52,177 bases of DNA, taken from assembly GCF_009696075.1 (NCBI RefSeq), contig NZ_VUMR01000007.1:1-52177 (forward strand), in the 5' to 3' direction. A program made the translations under genes and the position numbers. The notes under the pieces were generated by a model that ran no database searches, was not told the DNA's origin, and saw only the letters and a list, made by a program, of their open reading frames with translations. Positions 8,419 to 16,905 of the stretch are shown here, one piece after another. How positions within the stretch are numbered: the stretch's first letter is position 1; each line of letters starts with the position of its first letter. Source of the stretch: Holdemanella porci (GTDB lineage Bacteria > Bacillota_I > Bacilli_A > Erysipelotrichales > Erysipelotrichaceae).

Positions 8419-8723
8419 ACATGATATACCTACTTATTTGGTATGCAACAAACAAAATAAGAAACACTAAAGTTGATAAAGAACTAGACAATGGGTTTGA
8501 ATTTTACAATAGTTTAAACACTATTGATAAAGAAAATTATTGGAAAGAAGATACTATAATTTTAAATCTTTTCTTTGTACTTTTCATAATATCGATGGAT
8601 ATTTCCGTTATTCTTCTTTTAAATGAAAATAATCTTTGGATATTTTCATTAGTTGCAGGATTAATTATTTCATCAGTTGTTGCAATAATATTGAGTATTA
8701 ATCTTAAGAAGAAATACAAATAA
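8419..8723 (+). CDS. Small membrane protein, unrecognised; 5' end uncertain
   Basis: The frame runs from a possible TTG at 8364 or ATG at 8419 to 8723. The C-terminal half has two hydrophobic helices (TIILNLFFVLFIISMDISVILLL and IFSLVAGLIISSVVAIILSI) ending in LKKKYK. The only good ribosome binding site (GGAGG, 8374-8378) serves an ATG at 8386 in a different frame, which stops after ten codons. The gene may therefore be frameshifted near its start. I do not recognise the family. It follows the diguanylate cyclase on the same strand. Confidence 0.4.
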
Positions 8724-8769
8724 GTGAATAAATTATAATTTATACATTGGAATATAATGGACTATTAAG

Positions 8770-8797
8770 AGCGTTCATGTTTATGTGGGCGCTTTTT
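8770..8797 (+). terminator. Intrinsic terminator
   Basis: AGCG...CAT pairs with ATG...CGCT in a short stem followed by six Ts (8792-8797). It is placed to end transcription of the cyclase and small membrane protein genes. Confidence 0.5.
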
Positions 8798-8956
8798 TCA
8801 ATGCCTGGAATGATTAAATAATACATAAATTTAATATTCTAACATGAAGAGTGTTGAATAAAGGTATAGGTTATTGGTGAAAGGACTATATATTGATAGC
8901 GCCGGAATGTTTAAGGCAATTTGCCTTAATGATCTGGGGTAGGGGAGGATGAAATC

Positions 8957-9061
8957 ATGGATCAAAAGATGTTGGATAAGTTTAAGAGCAGTAAACTGGA
9001 TCAAATTAACAAACAGATTGAATATAACGGATGGGCAAGCCCATCCAATACGGTAAAATAA
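8957..9061 (+). pseudogene. 5' end of an unknown gene abutting the IS21 element
   Basis: A strong GGGGAGG site precedes an ATG at 8957 that begins MDQKMLDKFKSSKLDQINKQ and continues for 34 codons, ending inside the left end of the IS21-family element. The good start signal and the sudden end suggest a gene cut by the insertion. No continuation was recognised on the far side (after 11582), so the rest may have been deleted. The family is unknown. Confidence 0.35.
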
Positions 9062-9110
9062 GTCCAGTTGATACGGTGACGAAGTCCATTGAATCCGTTG
9101 TATAAGTCCA
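9060..9110. repeat. Left terminal repeats of the IS21 element
   Basis: Three direct AAGTCCA copies start at 9060, 9082 and 9104 with an exact 22-base period, about two helical turns. They are the likely transposase binding sites. Confidence 0.8.
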
Positions 9111-9159
9111 CACCTATATTGTAGATATAAACTATCATCCTCCTGTTGCAAGATAAAAA

Positions 9160-10736
9160 ATGGTAAGTAAGTATACTTATCTAGTCTTGCGATTAGGAGG
9201 TGTTTTTTATGCGAGATTTAAAAAAGTTTTGGAAATGAGATCACAAAACTATAGTCAGCGACAGATTTCTGTATCTCTTAAAATTTCAAGAGATACAATA
9301 AGAAAAATTTTTAATGTAGCTGATGACAAAAAAGTGTGTTGGTCATCTGTTAAAGATCTCAGTGAATCAGATGTCCAAAATTTATTATTTGAACAGGAGA
9401 TGAAAATCAATTTATCCATTAAGCAACCTGATTTTGATTACATTCATAAGGAACTGTTAAAGCCAGGAACCACAATCAAACTGCTATGGGAAGAATATGT
9501 TGATGATTGTCGGTCAATCAAGAGTCCATTTTACCAGTATAGCTACTTTTGCGAACGATATCGTGATTACGTTAAAAAGCATAATCTTACGATGCATATC
9601 AACCATAAACCGGGTGATAAAATGATGGTTGATTGGAATGGCACCCGTATGTATGTGTATGATCGTTACACAGGAGAAGCAATCTCTGCATATTTATTCG
9701 AGGCAACATTACCATTTAGTATGTACAGTTATGTTCAAGCATGCCCAAGCATGAAAATCAATGATTGGGTCGATTGCCATATCCAGGCTTACCGTTATTT
9801 TGGCGGAGTTGCAAGGCTTCTGATTCCAGACATTCTAAAAGTAGGAATTATCCAAAACAAGAAATATGAGTATCCAATATTAAACAAATCATATCAGGAA
9901 ATGGCAGACTATTATGATACAACTATTATTCCAACAAGAGTGCGTAAGCCTAAAGATAAGGCAGCTATTGAAGGCGTGGTTGGAGATTGTACAGTAGCCA
10001 TTGTCGGTAAACTTAGAAACAGGAAATTCTTTTCGCTTGAGGACCTAAACAAAGCAATTGTCAAAGAATTGGACAATTTCAATAACAGACCTTTTCAGAA
10101 AAAGGAAGGTTCCAGAAAAAGCGTATATTTAGACGAAGAATTTCCGCTTATGAAAGCTCTGCCTGAACAGCCATTTGAGTTGAGTGTATGGAAACGAGCT
10201 AAAGTTCAATTAAATTATCATATTTCGATAGAAAAATGAATTATTCTGTGCCATATGAATACGTTGGAAATTATGTAGATGTAAAAGTCACAAAAAGAAC
10301 TGTAACTGTATATTATAAAATGAATCAAATTTGTACCCATGATCGATTATATGGTCGTATCAATCAATACTCAACAAATAAAAGTCATATGCCGGAGAAT
10401 CACCAAAAATTTCAATGGAACAAAGACCGTTTTATGAAGTGGGCTGCCTCTATTGGAGACAATACTTCGATTTTAGTTTCCAAACTGTTTGATCGTTATA
10501 AAGTTGAAGAACAAGCTTATAAAGGTTGTATGTCATTGTTAAATATGGAAAACCAGACTGGAAAATGCGTGTCAATTGGCGTTGGATCACATCAGTCAGC
10601 CTGGCTATAAAAATATTAAGATGATATTACTGTCAAATCAAGATTTGAAAGATAAAAATGATAATGTACAAAGTGAATGTGATATGTATGCCTTTGTGCG
10701 AGGAAAAGACTATTACGGAGGCAAGAACAATGGATA
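9160..10736 (+). pseudogene. istA: IstA transposase, disrupted by two frameshifts
   Basis: The first frame (to 10239) has an N-terminal HTH (MRSQNYSQRQISVSLKISRDTIRKIF), then a DDE integrase core with DWNG, the DIL region and RVRKPKDKAAIEGVV...NRPF. It ends SIEK-TGA. The protein continues in the -1 frame from ATG 10236 (MNYSVPYEYVGNYVDVKV...). A second shift near 10550 moves it to the frame reading LALDHISQPGYKNIKMILLSNQD, which ends at 10736 after overlapping istB. The first shift falls on five As (GAAAAATGA), so slippage is conceivable there. The second has no comparable slippery site and points to decay. Confidence 0.8.
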
Positions 10737-11479
10737 AGAGTGAATTGATAGAAAAATTGAAGAAAATGAGATTACCAGTTATTACAGAACAATATGAATT
10801 ACAAAGTGCAAACCCAGAATACAGTCAATTATCATTCGATGAACGGTTCAGCGAATTAATTGATATGGAATATGATAGTCGAGTAAATCATACAATAGAA
10901 AGATTTATCAAGAATGCACATTTTTATGATTCTACAGCAAGTATGGAATCAATTAATTATAATCCAGACAGAAAACTCGATCGCTCGCAAATGGAGGAAT
11001 TGTCTACAAACAATTATATAAACAACGGTTTGAATGTAATTTTTGTAGGAGCATCCGGTTGTGGTAAAACATGGCTATCAAACGCTTTGGGGATCCATGC
11101 CTGTAGAGATAGAAAAACAGTTTTATATATTCGGTTACCAGAACTATTCTCAAAATTTATAGAAATGAGGATTCAAGGAAAATATAATGAATATCTAAAA
11201 AAACTAGGAAAGTATGATTTAATGATACTAGATGAATTCTTATTAAAATCGACAAGTGAATCAGAAAGAAATGACCTACTTGAATTGATGGAAATAAGGT
11301 GTAATAAGAAATCAACAATATTCTGTAGTCAATATTCATTTGATGGTTGGCATCAATTACTAAATGGAGGACCCATAGCGGATGCGATATTAGATAGGAC
11401 AATTAATTCATCTTATTTGATTACATTACATGGAAAATCATTTAGAGAAACATACTCTAAATTAAAAGACAAGAAATAA
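10730..11479 (+). CDS. istB: IstB helper ATPase of IS21
   Basis: The transposition helper AAA+ ATPase has about 249 residues. Walker A is VGASGCGKTW and Walker B is LMILDEFLL, each in the usual IstB context. Downstream are the FCSQY sensor region and the typical AILDRTINSSYLITLHGKSFRE ending. The ATG at 10730 is chosen because ACGGAGGC precedes it by eight bases and the gene overlaps the end of istA; the upstream start at 10658 only adds non-homologous residues. The frame appears intact, unlike istA. Confidence 0.9.
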   Translation: MDKSELIEKLKKMRLPVITEQYELQSANPEYSQLSFDERFSELIDMEYDSRVNHTIERFIKNAHFYDSTASMESINYNPDRKLDRSQMEELSTNNYINNGLNVIFVGASGCGKTWLSNALGIHACRDRKTVLYIRLPELFSKFIEMRIQGKYNEYLKKLGKYDLMILDEFLLKSTSESERNDLLELMEIRCNKKSTIFCSQYSFDGWHQLLNGGPIADAILDRTINSSYLITLHGKSFRETYSKLKDKK

Positions 11480-11481
11480 CC

Positions 11482-11517
11482 AAAAAACACGGTTGATTTA
11501 ATTTAACCGTGTTTTTT
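11482..11517 (+). terminator. Terminator after istB, within the IS
   Basis: AAAAAACACGGTT (11482-11494) pairs with AACCGTGTTTTTT (11505-11517): a 13-bp stem ending in a T-run just after the istB stop and just before the right terminal repeats. Confidence 0.8.
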
Positions 11518-11519
11518 AG

Positions 11520-11582
11520 TGGACTTGTGTTACGTATTAAGATTTAAAAAAGATGGACTTCTGTAGCGTATAGCATGGACTT
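11520..11582. repeat. Right terminal repeats of the IS21 element
   Basis: TGGACTT, the reverse complement of the left-end AAGTCCA, occurs at 11520, 11554 and 11576. The outer two are 22 bases apart, as on the left; the inner spacing is 34. The stretch from here to 11768 shows no gene. Confidence 0.8.
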
Positions 11583-11768
11583 CAGATAGTGGAATACTCA
11601 TACTTACTATATTTCAGCACACAAGCTCAGAAGTGATTTACTGATTTTGTATCACTATCCGCTTTCACCAAATGTCGGACTCCCTTATTAGTTTCTTAGC
11701 AAAACAACGCTTTTCGTTATTGCCTTTGATACTTCAACTATACTGAAGCAAATATGTACCGTCAATAT

Positions 11769-11818
11769 AAAAAGGATCAAATAAAGTCCATTTTCAAGAA
11801 TTCCATTCCATCCTTTTT
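11769..11818 (-). terminator. Probable terminator of the thiD-cytX operon
   Basis: AAAAAGGAT (11769-11777) pairs with ATCCTTTTT (11810-11818), so the minus-strand transcript ends in a T-run. The loop is long (32 bases), which makes this weaker than the other terminators in the window. Confidence 0.45.
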
Positions 11819-11840
11819 CATTTTTTTATAAATCTATATT

Positions 11841-13004
11841 TTAATTGTTCTTTTTGATAATCTTGTGAATTACAACACTTAACAGAATTGTAATGATCAT
11901 ACATGGAATTGTATTTCCAACAGGCGTATCAATCTGCATAAAACAGCGATACACAACAAATCCGACAAGCCATAATACAAGATTCAGTACATCAAATTCT
12001 ACGTTTCTTTTATCATTCTTTAGAATAAAGAAATCACTAATCTGGATTGCAATCATAGGAGCAAATACAGAACCAATCAAATACAGGAAATCAGTAATAT
12101 TATCCATTGGATATACAATTGCCGCAATTGTACCAACAACAGTTACAAACATTGCTACGTGTTTTCCATTCCACTTTGGCACGATAGATTCATTAGAAAT
12201 ACCTGCAGAATAAGCATCCAGGAATGTTGTTGTAACTGTAGAGAATACAATGATCAATAATCCCGCAATACCCAAACCTGCTTTCAACATGATCTGTGCA
12301 ATATCATATTCTCCTGTAAATAAAGCCGCACCTAAACCAATCAAATACATCCAGCAGCTAACGATTCCATACACTATACTACTAACTAAACTAGCCTTCA
12401 CAGGATCTTCCGCTTCACGTGTATAGTCACTGATCAAAGGCAGCCAGCTCAAAGGCATCGCAATGGCAAGTTCAACACCTGCACCAAACGTCATTGCTTC
12501 TGTACATACAACTGCACTGTTTCCATCAAAGAAGATAAATTTGCTAAGCATTAAAGTCAAAACAAATAAAGCAACCATCGCAACTGTATTGATTTTTCCA
12601 AGGTTTGTAATACCAACACCAATCCATACAAGAATCAAGATACCAATAATCAAACACCAGATCCATGCACCTGTATGCATAATACCATCTGCCGCAAGTG
12701 CACCATCATAAATCATGATTGCTGTCCATCCAACAAGCTGCAGTACATTTAATGCCGCAAACAAAAGACAACCTTTCTGTCCAAAGCTCATCTTTGTAGA
12801 ATCCATCGCACTTAAGCGCATTTTCCCACCAATAACACCAGCCAGAAACAATAAGATACAGCCAATGACATGTCCAGCCACAATGGCTAAAATACCATTT
12901 TTCAATCCTAAAGGTGCAAGATATGTACCTGTCAGTATTTCTGCAATAGAAACACCTGCGCCAAACCAGATCAATGCATTTTCAAACAAAGAAGTTTTCT
13001 TCAT
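11841..13004 (-). CDS. cytX: CytX-like hydroxymethylpyrimidine transporter
   Basis: This is a 387-residue membrane protein of the nucleobase:cation symporter-1 family with about 11-12 hydrophobic segments. The N-terminal ENALIWFGAGVSIAEILTGTYLAPLG and the conserved DYTR motif in the middle fit CytX, a putative importer of the thiamine pyrimidine precursor HMP. Its ATG overlaps the thiD stop codon by four bases, so the two are translationally coupled. A TPP riboswitch stands upstream of thiD. Together these argue for HMP over cytosine as the substrate; this is context-based. Confidence 0.85.
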   Translation of the reverse strand: MKKTSLFENALIWFGAGVSIAEILTGTYLAPLGLKNGILAIVAGHVIGCILLFLAGVIGGKMRLSAMDSTKMSFGQKGCLLFAALNVLQLVGWTAIMIYDGALAADGIMHTGAWIWCLIIGILILVWIGVGITNLGKINTVAMVALFVLTLMLSKFIFFDGNSAVVCTEAMTFGAGVELAIAMPLSWLPLISDYTREAEDPVKASLVSSIVYGIVSCWMYLIGLGAALFTGEYDIAQIMLKAGLGIAGLLIIVFSTVTTTFLDAYSAGISNESIVPKWNGKHVAMFVTVVGTIAAIVYPMDNITDFLYLIGSVFAPMIAIQISDFFILKNDKRNVEFDVLNLVLWLVGFVVYRCFMQIDTPVGNTIPCMIITILLSVVIHKIIKKNN

Positions 13005-13810
13005 TGAATATTCTCCTTTGCATATTCATTATCAATTGCGAATGAATGATCCATTGGTCCAGATCCCTTACCAAGATTAAGCATTGCATTCAATGCTCCA
13101 GAAATATAATCCTTTGCACGTTTTACGGATGTATCCAAATCATATCCCTTTGCAAGATTGGATGCGATAGCACTGGATAATGTGCATCCTGTTCCATGTG
13201 TATTAGAGTTGTTAATACGTTTTCCATGAAACCATGTATATGCGTCATCTCTATACAACAGATCATTTGCATCATTGATTTGATGACCACCCTTTACCAG
13301 AATTGCACATCCAAATTTCTTGGAAATTTTTTTAGCAGCGATAATCATTTCTTCTTCATTTGCAATCTTCATATCCGCTAGAACTTCTGCTTCTGGAACA
13401 TTTGGTGTAATGACTGTTGCTAAAGGCAACAATTCCTTTTTCAATGTTTCAATTGCATCATCACTAATAAGTTTTGAGCCGCTTGTTGCGACCATCACCG
13501 GATCCACAACAATATTGGCTGCCTTATATTCCTGCAGTTTTGAAGCAATCATACGAATCAGATCAGAACTAGAAACCATTCCAATCTTCACAGCATCTGG
13601 ATAAATATCTGTAAAGACTGCATCCAGCTGCTCTCCAAGAAATTCTGGTGTTACTTCCATAATTCCTGTAACACCTAATGTATTCTGTGCCGTTAGTGCT
13701 GTAATTGCACTCGTCGCAAATACGTGATTTGCGCACATTGTTTTGATATCCGCCTGGATACCAGCGCCTCCGCTGGAATCACTTCCAGCGATTGTTAATG
13801 CTGTTTTCAT
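13001..13810 (-). CDS. thiD: Hydroxymethylpyrimidine/phosphomethylpyrimidine kinase
   Basis: ThiD phosphorylates HMP and HMP-phosphate for thiamine synthesis. The 269-residue sequence begins ALTIAGSDSSGGAGIQADIKT, contains VVDPVMVATSG, the ITPNVPEA motif and ends with the anion-hole motif NTHGTGCTLSSAIASNLA, all diagnostic of ThiD in the ribokinase fold. It is the first gene after the TPP riboswitch and is followed by cytX, making a small salvage operon: import HMP, phosphorylate it. No other thi genes are near, which suggests salvage and not complete synthesis. Confidence 0.95.
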   Translation of the reverse strand: MKTALTIAGSDSSGGAGIQADIKTMCANHVFATSAITALTAQNTLGVTGIMEVTPEFLGEQLDAVFTDIYPDAVKIGMVSSSDLIRMIASKLQEYKAANIVVDPVMVATSGSKLISDDAIETLKKELLPLATVITPNVPEAEVLADMKIANEEEMIIAAKKISKKFGCAILVKGGHQINDANDLLYRDDAYTWFHGKRINNSNTHGTGCTLSSAIASNLAKGYDLDTSVKRAKDYISGALNAMLNLGKGSGPMDHSFAIDNEYAKENIQ

Positions 13811-13896
13811 TTTCTATCTCCTTCCTGCATTACTTTTTTAATGCGACATAAGGTGGTGCCCCCAATTTGCCGCCATATTCTGATCAAAAAACAAAA

Positions 13897-13923
13897 AGCT
13901 GCAGAAAAACCTAATCTGCAGCT
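13897..13923 (-). terminator. Riboswitch-controlled terminator
   Basis: On the minus strand AGCTGCAGA (13923-13915) pairs with TCTGCAGCT (13905-13897) and is followed by a T-run. It lies about 18 bases after the TPP aptamer, so ligand binding should favour transcription stop before thiD. Confidence 0.85.
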
Positions 13924-13940
13924 AACATACAATAAAGATA

Positions 13941-14017
13941 TCATCCCTACGTTGGCATTATCCAAATCAGGTTTCAGGGTCAAGGTCGAACCTACTCTCA
14001 GCCACTCAGCTCCCCAT
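13941..14017 (-). promoter_or_regulatory. TPP riboswitch aptamer (THI element)
   Basis: On the minus strand the sequence shows the THI-box landmarks in order: GGGGAGC, GGCTGAGAG, GACCCTGAAACCTGAT and TAATGCCAACGTAGGGA. These correspond to the pyrimidine-sensing and pyrophosphate-sensing arms of the aptamer. The downstream terminator hairpin completes a transcription-attenuation switch controlling thiD and cytX. Confidence 0.95.
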
Positions 14018-14173
14018 TTTTCAACATGTTTATTATAGTTCCTTTGTAACATGTAAATCAATAATCTTTGTTGGTGATGCATTTGAGACATAAATCATAC
14101 TGTCATAAAGCGTTGTGGGTGGCTGAAACATGCGATAGCTAGGAGGCAGGAAGCGATTCATGATAGAGTAGCT

Positions 14174-15263
14174 TTATCCTAGCGTTCCCATATAGGTATA
14201 TGCATCTACATGCCTTTTAATTTCTGTACCTTCTTCAAGAGAAGAAAAATTAATCCAGCACATTTTAAAGCCGGCTAATTTCGCTGTTTTTGCAAGTGGA
14301 TCATGAGAATAAAATGTCTGCATGGTACGTTTATGATTTCCTTCAGGTAATTTGCATCTTGTCTTATAGAAGTTTGTTCCAATCACATAATATCTATATT
14401 GATTTGATAACAGTTTCCCCATAGAGTCATAACTTCCCCATTTTGCAACATGTTCATTATGCCCACTGATGAAAATACAATCATTTCCTCATTGCTGCTC
14501 CTTTTGCAAAATCCAAGAAACATTTTCAGCCATATACTGATCTCTTAATAAGCTTCCATCAGTATCTTTTCTATGTAAAACTTCAACATTCTGTAATAAC
14601 ACATCTACAAAATGAATCAAATCACCATTAAACTCTTTCAATTCTAATGTCTTTTTTAATTTCATCAGTAAATCTTTTTTTCTCTTCATAACTATAATTT
14701 TGATTCCATTGACCATCTATGATGAAAGTATCCAAAAATGATAAATTAACTCCTTCAGCAATACATTCTTTTTTCAACGCATTAAAAGAATATCTAATTC
14801 TCTGCATATCAAAACCATAAAAATTCAGCTGTTCTTCTTCAGCATCATCATTATATCCCCACATATATTCAATCAATTGCATCATTTCTTCTGTTTTGTA
14901 GATTTGAAAACCAATCTTTTGAACAATTTCTTTCAGTGTTCCTTCTCCACCATGAATATATTGATTCACTTCTTCACACCCGCCAAAATCACCTTCTAAA
15001 GCAAAACTGTGAACACGATGCTCGTCTACAAGTTTTTTGAATACTTCTAACTTTAACTGTTGAAATTTTTTGTTTCCATGTGTTGCTTCACCTAAAGCAA
15101 TGATGTTGTATTCTTGTGGAGTAGAGATTTCATCAACACTTTTTGCATACGCTTTAAATTCATTTACATCTAATGATTTACTCGTAGTAAATCCACCAAA
15201 ATAAGTAAACACATATATAGTCACGATCACAACAGCACTGATTAGCAAAACCTTCTTCTTCAT
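14174..15263 (-). pseudogene. Erythromycin-esterase-family protein, inactivated
   Basis: The intact N-terminal frame (from 15263) has a membrane anchor (KKKVLLISAVVIVTIYVFTYF) and the family motif IIALGEATHGNKKFQQLK...FALEGDFGG. The frame is lost near an AAAAAAG run at about 14660-14695. It continues in another frame (TLELKEFNGDLIHFVDVLL...AENVSWILQKEQQ), then meets an in-frame TGA at 14489-14491. After the TGA the same frame carries conserved family sequence (GNDCIFISGHNEHVAKWGSY) and runs to 14174. One frameshift plus one nonsense codon make it a pseudogene. It is anchored, so an outer-surface hydrolase, not a resistance esterase, is the likelier ancestor. Confidence 0.75.
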
Positions 15264-15269
15264 TATTCG

Positions 15270-15644
15270 TTATAACACCTCTTTCAATAATTCTTCCGGT
15301 GTAATGTGAAACAGCTTCACTATCACAATTAAATTAGATGTACTTGGATCTGAAGTTCCATTTTCCCACTTAGATACTGCCTGACGACTGACACCGATTG
15401 CTTCCGCAACAAATTCTTGTGTCATTTTACATTCTTCTCGATGTTGCTTAATAACTTCCCCAAGACTCTTTTTAATTGTTGCTTTTTCTTCTCTGACTTC
15501 TTTTGTATTTAAGTATTTCTTTAATGCTTTGATGCCAAAAAACAATAAAGTAATAAAACCAGCAATCACAGCTAATCCAATCAGCAAAACAATTCCCCAA
15601 ATAATAACCCCAACAAAACTATACTTCATATAGTTAGCTTTCAT
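15270..15644 (-). CDS. Membrane-anchored XRE regulator
   Basis: The 124-residue protein has an N-terminal membrane helix (FVGVIIWGIVLLIGLAVIAGFITLLFFGI, residues 9-37) and a C-terminal Cro/C1 HTH (LGEVIKQHREECKMTQEFVAEAIGVSRQAVSKWENGTSDPST). This is the usual XRE order reversed: the HTH is C-terminal behind a membrane anchor. A promoter-like pair (TTGTTA, 17 bases, TATACT) ends four bases before the ATG at 15644. Translation may therefore be leaderless or start at the next ATG, 15629. The targets are unknown. Confidence 0.8.
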   Translation of the reverse strand: MKANYMKYSFVGVIIWGIVLLIGLAVIAGFITLLFFGIKALKKYLNTKEVREEKATIKKSLGEVIKQHREECKMTQEFVAEAIGVSRQAVSKWENGTSDPSTSNLIVIVKLFHITPEELLKEVL

Positions 15645-15648
15645 TTAT

Positions 15649-15677
15649 AGTATAGGAACATTTTAATAAAATAACAA
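15649..15677 (-). promoter_or_regulatory. Sigma-A promoter very close to the start codon
   Basis: On the minus strand TTGTTA (15677-15672), a 17-base spacer, then TATACT (15654-15649). The ATG follows four bases after the -10 box with no Shine-Dalgarno sequence. The transcript would begin at or just inside the first codons. Confidence 0.45.
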
Positions 15678-15732
15678 TAAATGTAGTAACAGTGTGTATA
15701 CATCTAATTCTTAAATATAAAAAGAGCTAGTT

Positions 15733-15954
15733 TTAGCTCTTTTTATCGTCCTTTACATACTCCAATATATCACCAGGTTGACAATTTAACACTTCGCAAA
15801 TAGCTTCTAAAGTAGAGAAGCGAATCGCAGAAATTTTACCCGTTTTCATCTTTGACAAGTTGACATTGCTGACGCCAACTTTTTCAGACAACTCTTTTAA
15901 ACTCATTTTTCGATCGGCCATAACGCGATCTAAACGTAATATGATCTTACCCAT
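15733..15954 (-). CDS. Small XRE/YozG-type transcriptional regulator
   Basis: The 73-residue protein is almost entirely a Cro/C1 HTH: RLDRVMADRKMSLKELSEKVGVSNVNLSKMKTGKISAIRFSTLEAICEVLNCQPGDILEY. It belongs to the YozG-like group. Its start lies two bases after the stop of the DUF2975 gene on the same strand, a pairing seen in many Firmicutes, where the two probably act together. The target is unknown. Confidence 0.88.
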   Translation of the reverse strand: MGKIILRLDRVMADRKMSLKELSEKVGVSNVNLSKMKTGKISAIRFSTLEAICEVLNCQPGDILEYVKDDKKS

Positions 15955-15956
15955 AA

Positions 15957-16553
15957 TTACAATGTCTCATCACTCAATTGTTGTAGTTCTTGTCCATATC
16001 TAAATATATAAGATAACAAATAGATTAGAGTTGCAAAAACGAGGAAGCTTAAGTGAAGACGAATATCAAAATTGATTTGTGTAACATATTTTGGATTGAA
16101 GAGTAAATCAAAGTTGATGATTTGTTTAAAGTACATAACACGACATATTTCAAGAACATTAAAGACAATACCACCTGCAAGAATATACTTGGCAAGGTTT
16201 TTGATGTGATTAGAAACGCTTAAATCAAATGGAGTATGATCCATTGTGATCATACAAATAGATTCAATAGCTTGTACAGATTTGTAGATGATGAATATAA
16301 GAATTGCAGTCAATAAGAAAAGGATTGGTAACCACATGGACATGGTATCTTTTTGTAAAGCAGTATCATCTTTAAACATCAATTGAAGAAAGTCAATTCT
16401 TATACTTCCAAATAGCGTATTATATACATCCTTGTTGAAGGCAAAAAATAAGCTAAGTCCAATTAACAACGCAACAGAGATTAAACAAGCCCCTCGAACA
16501 ATTTCTAAAACGAAACACATTTTCTTTAATAAAGCTTTAGACTTATCATTCAT
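15957..16553 (-). CDS. DUF2975 membrane protein
   Basis: The 198-residue protein has four hydrophobic segments (about residues 12-32, 70-90, 118-140 and 165-185) and the DUF2975 pattern. It probably partners the downstream YozG-like regulator. The start at 16553 (MNDKSKALLKK) is chosen because AGGAGG precedes it by six bases; the upstream ATG at 16571 lies before that site. Function unknown. Confidence 0.82.
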   Translation of the reverse strand: MNDKSKALLKKMCFVLEIVRGACLISVALLIGLSLFFAFNKDVYNTLFGSIRIDFLQLMFKDDTALQKDTMSMWLPILFLLTAILIFIIYKSVQAIESICMITMDHTPFDLSVSNHIKNLAKYILAGGIVFNVLEICRVMYFKQIINFDLLFNPKYVTQINFDIRLHLSFLVFATLIYLLSYIFRYGQELQQLSDETL

Positions 16554-16654
16554 GATATTACCTCCTAACATTAAATAATTAATGTTTATCGTTAATTTAA
16601 TTATATATTACATAAATGATAAGTCAATATATGTTTCACATTGATTAGAAACTT

Positions 16655-16885
16655 TAGCTCAAAGTGCGGGAGCTGAGGTTGTAAAAAAAGCAGCACTACT
16701 AGCTGAGGGTAATGAGTGGATTGATTGCGGCAAGCCTAGAAGGGTATGATGCACAATCAACCATTGAATTTGCGGTAGCCGCAAGTTGTTTAAAACACTC
16801 TGTCGAAGGTGATTTCAACATGGTAAGCATGGATGAAGTGTTGAAATTAGCAGGTGGAGATGGTTCAGGCCGCGTTCAAAGATAA
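16655..16885 (+). pseudogene. 3' remnant of 2-keto-3-deoxygluconate kinase plus unplaced fragment
   Basis: From about 16712 the frame reads SGLIAASLEGYDAQSTIEFAVAASCLKHSVEGDFN..., matching the C-terminal end of a PfkB-family sugar kinase of the KdgK type. The GAGD catalytic motif that should precede it is missing. The preceding sequence (from about 16655: TLAQSAGAEVVKKAALLAEGNE) is coding-like but in another frame, and I cannot place it. The kinase would phosphorylate the product of the next gene, so it was probably the first gene of this operon, later deleted. About 20 bases separate it from dhuD. Confidence 0.6.
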
Positions 16886-16905
16886 ATAGAAAGAAGAGTA
16901 AGAAT

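Larger units (their letters stand above)
9060..11582 (+). mobile_element. IS21-family insertion sequence, istA broken
   Basis: The element carries istA- and istB-type genes between multiple terminal repeats. The left end has AAGTCCA at 9060, 9082 and 9104, exactly 22 bases apart. The right end has the reverse complement TGGACTT at 11520, 11554 and 11576. The outer pairs match best, with TACG at the same offset between the first two repeats. Multiple short terminal repeats are characteristic of IS21. No obvious target duplication was found. With istA disrupted, the copy should not move on its own. Confidence 0.85.

Noticed and set aside
11583-11768. Possible continuation of the gene interrupted by the IS21 element
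   Set aside because: All frames have frequent stops and no similarity to the 34-codon start at 8957 could be seen.
13807-14091. 94-codon minus-strand frame over the TPP riboswitch
   Set aside because: It runs through the conserved aptamer and terminator, so the apparent frame is a by-product of RNA structure.
14489-14491. TGA as selenocysteine codon
   Set aside because: The same gene has a frameshift upstream, and no selA, selB or tRNA-Sec is visible; a nonsense mutation in a pseudogene is simpler.
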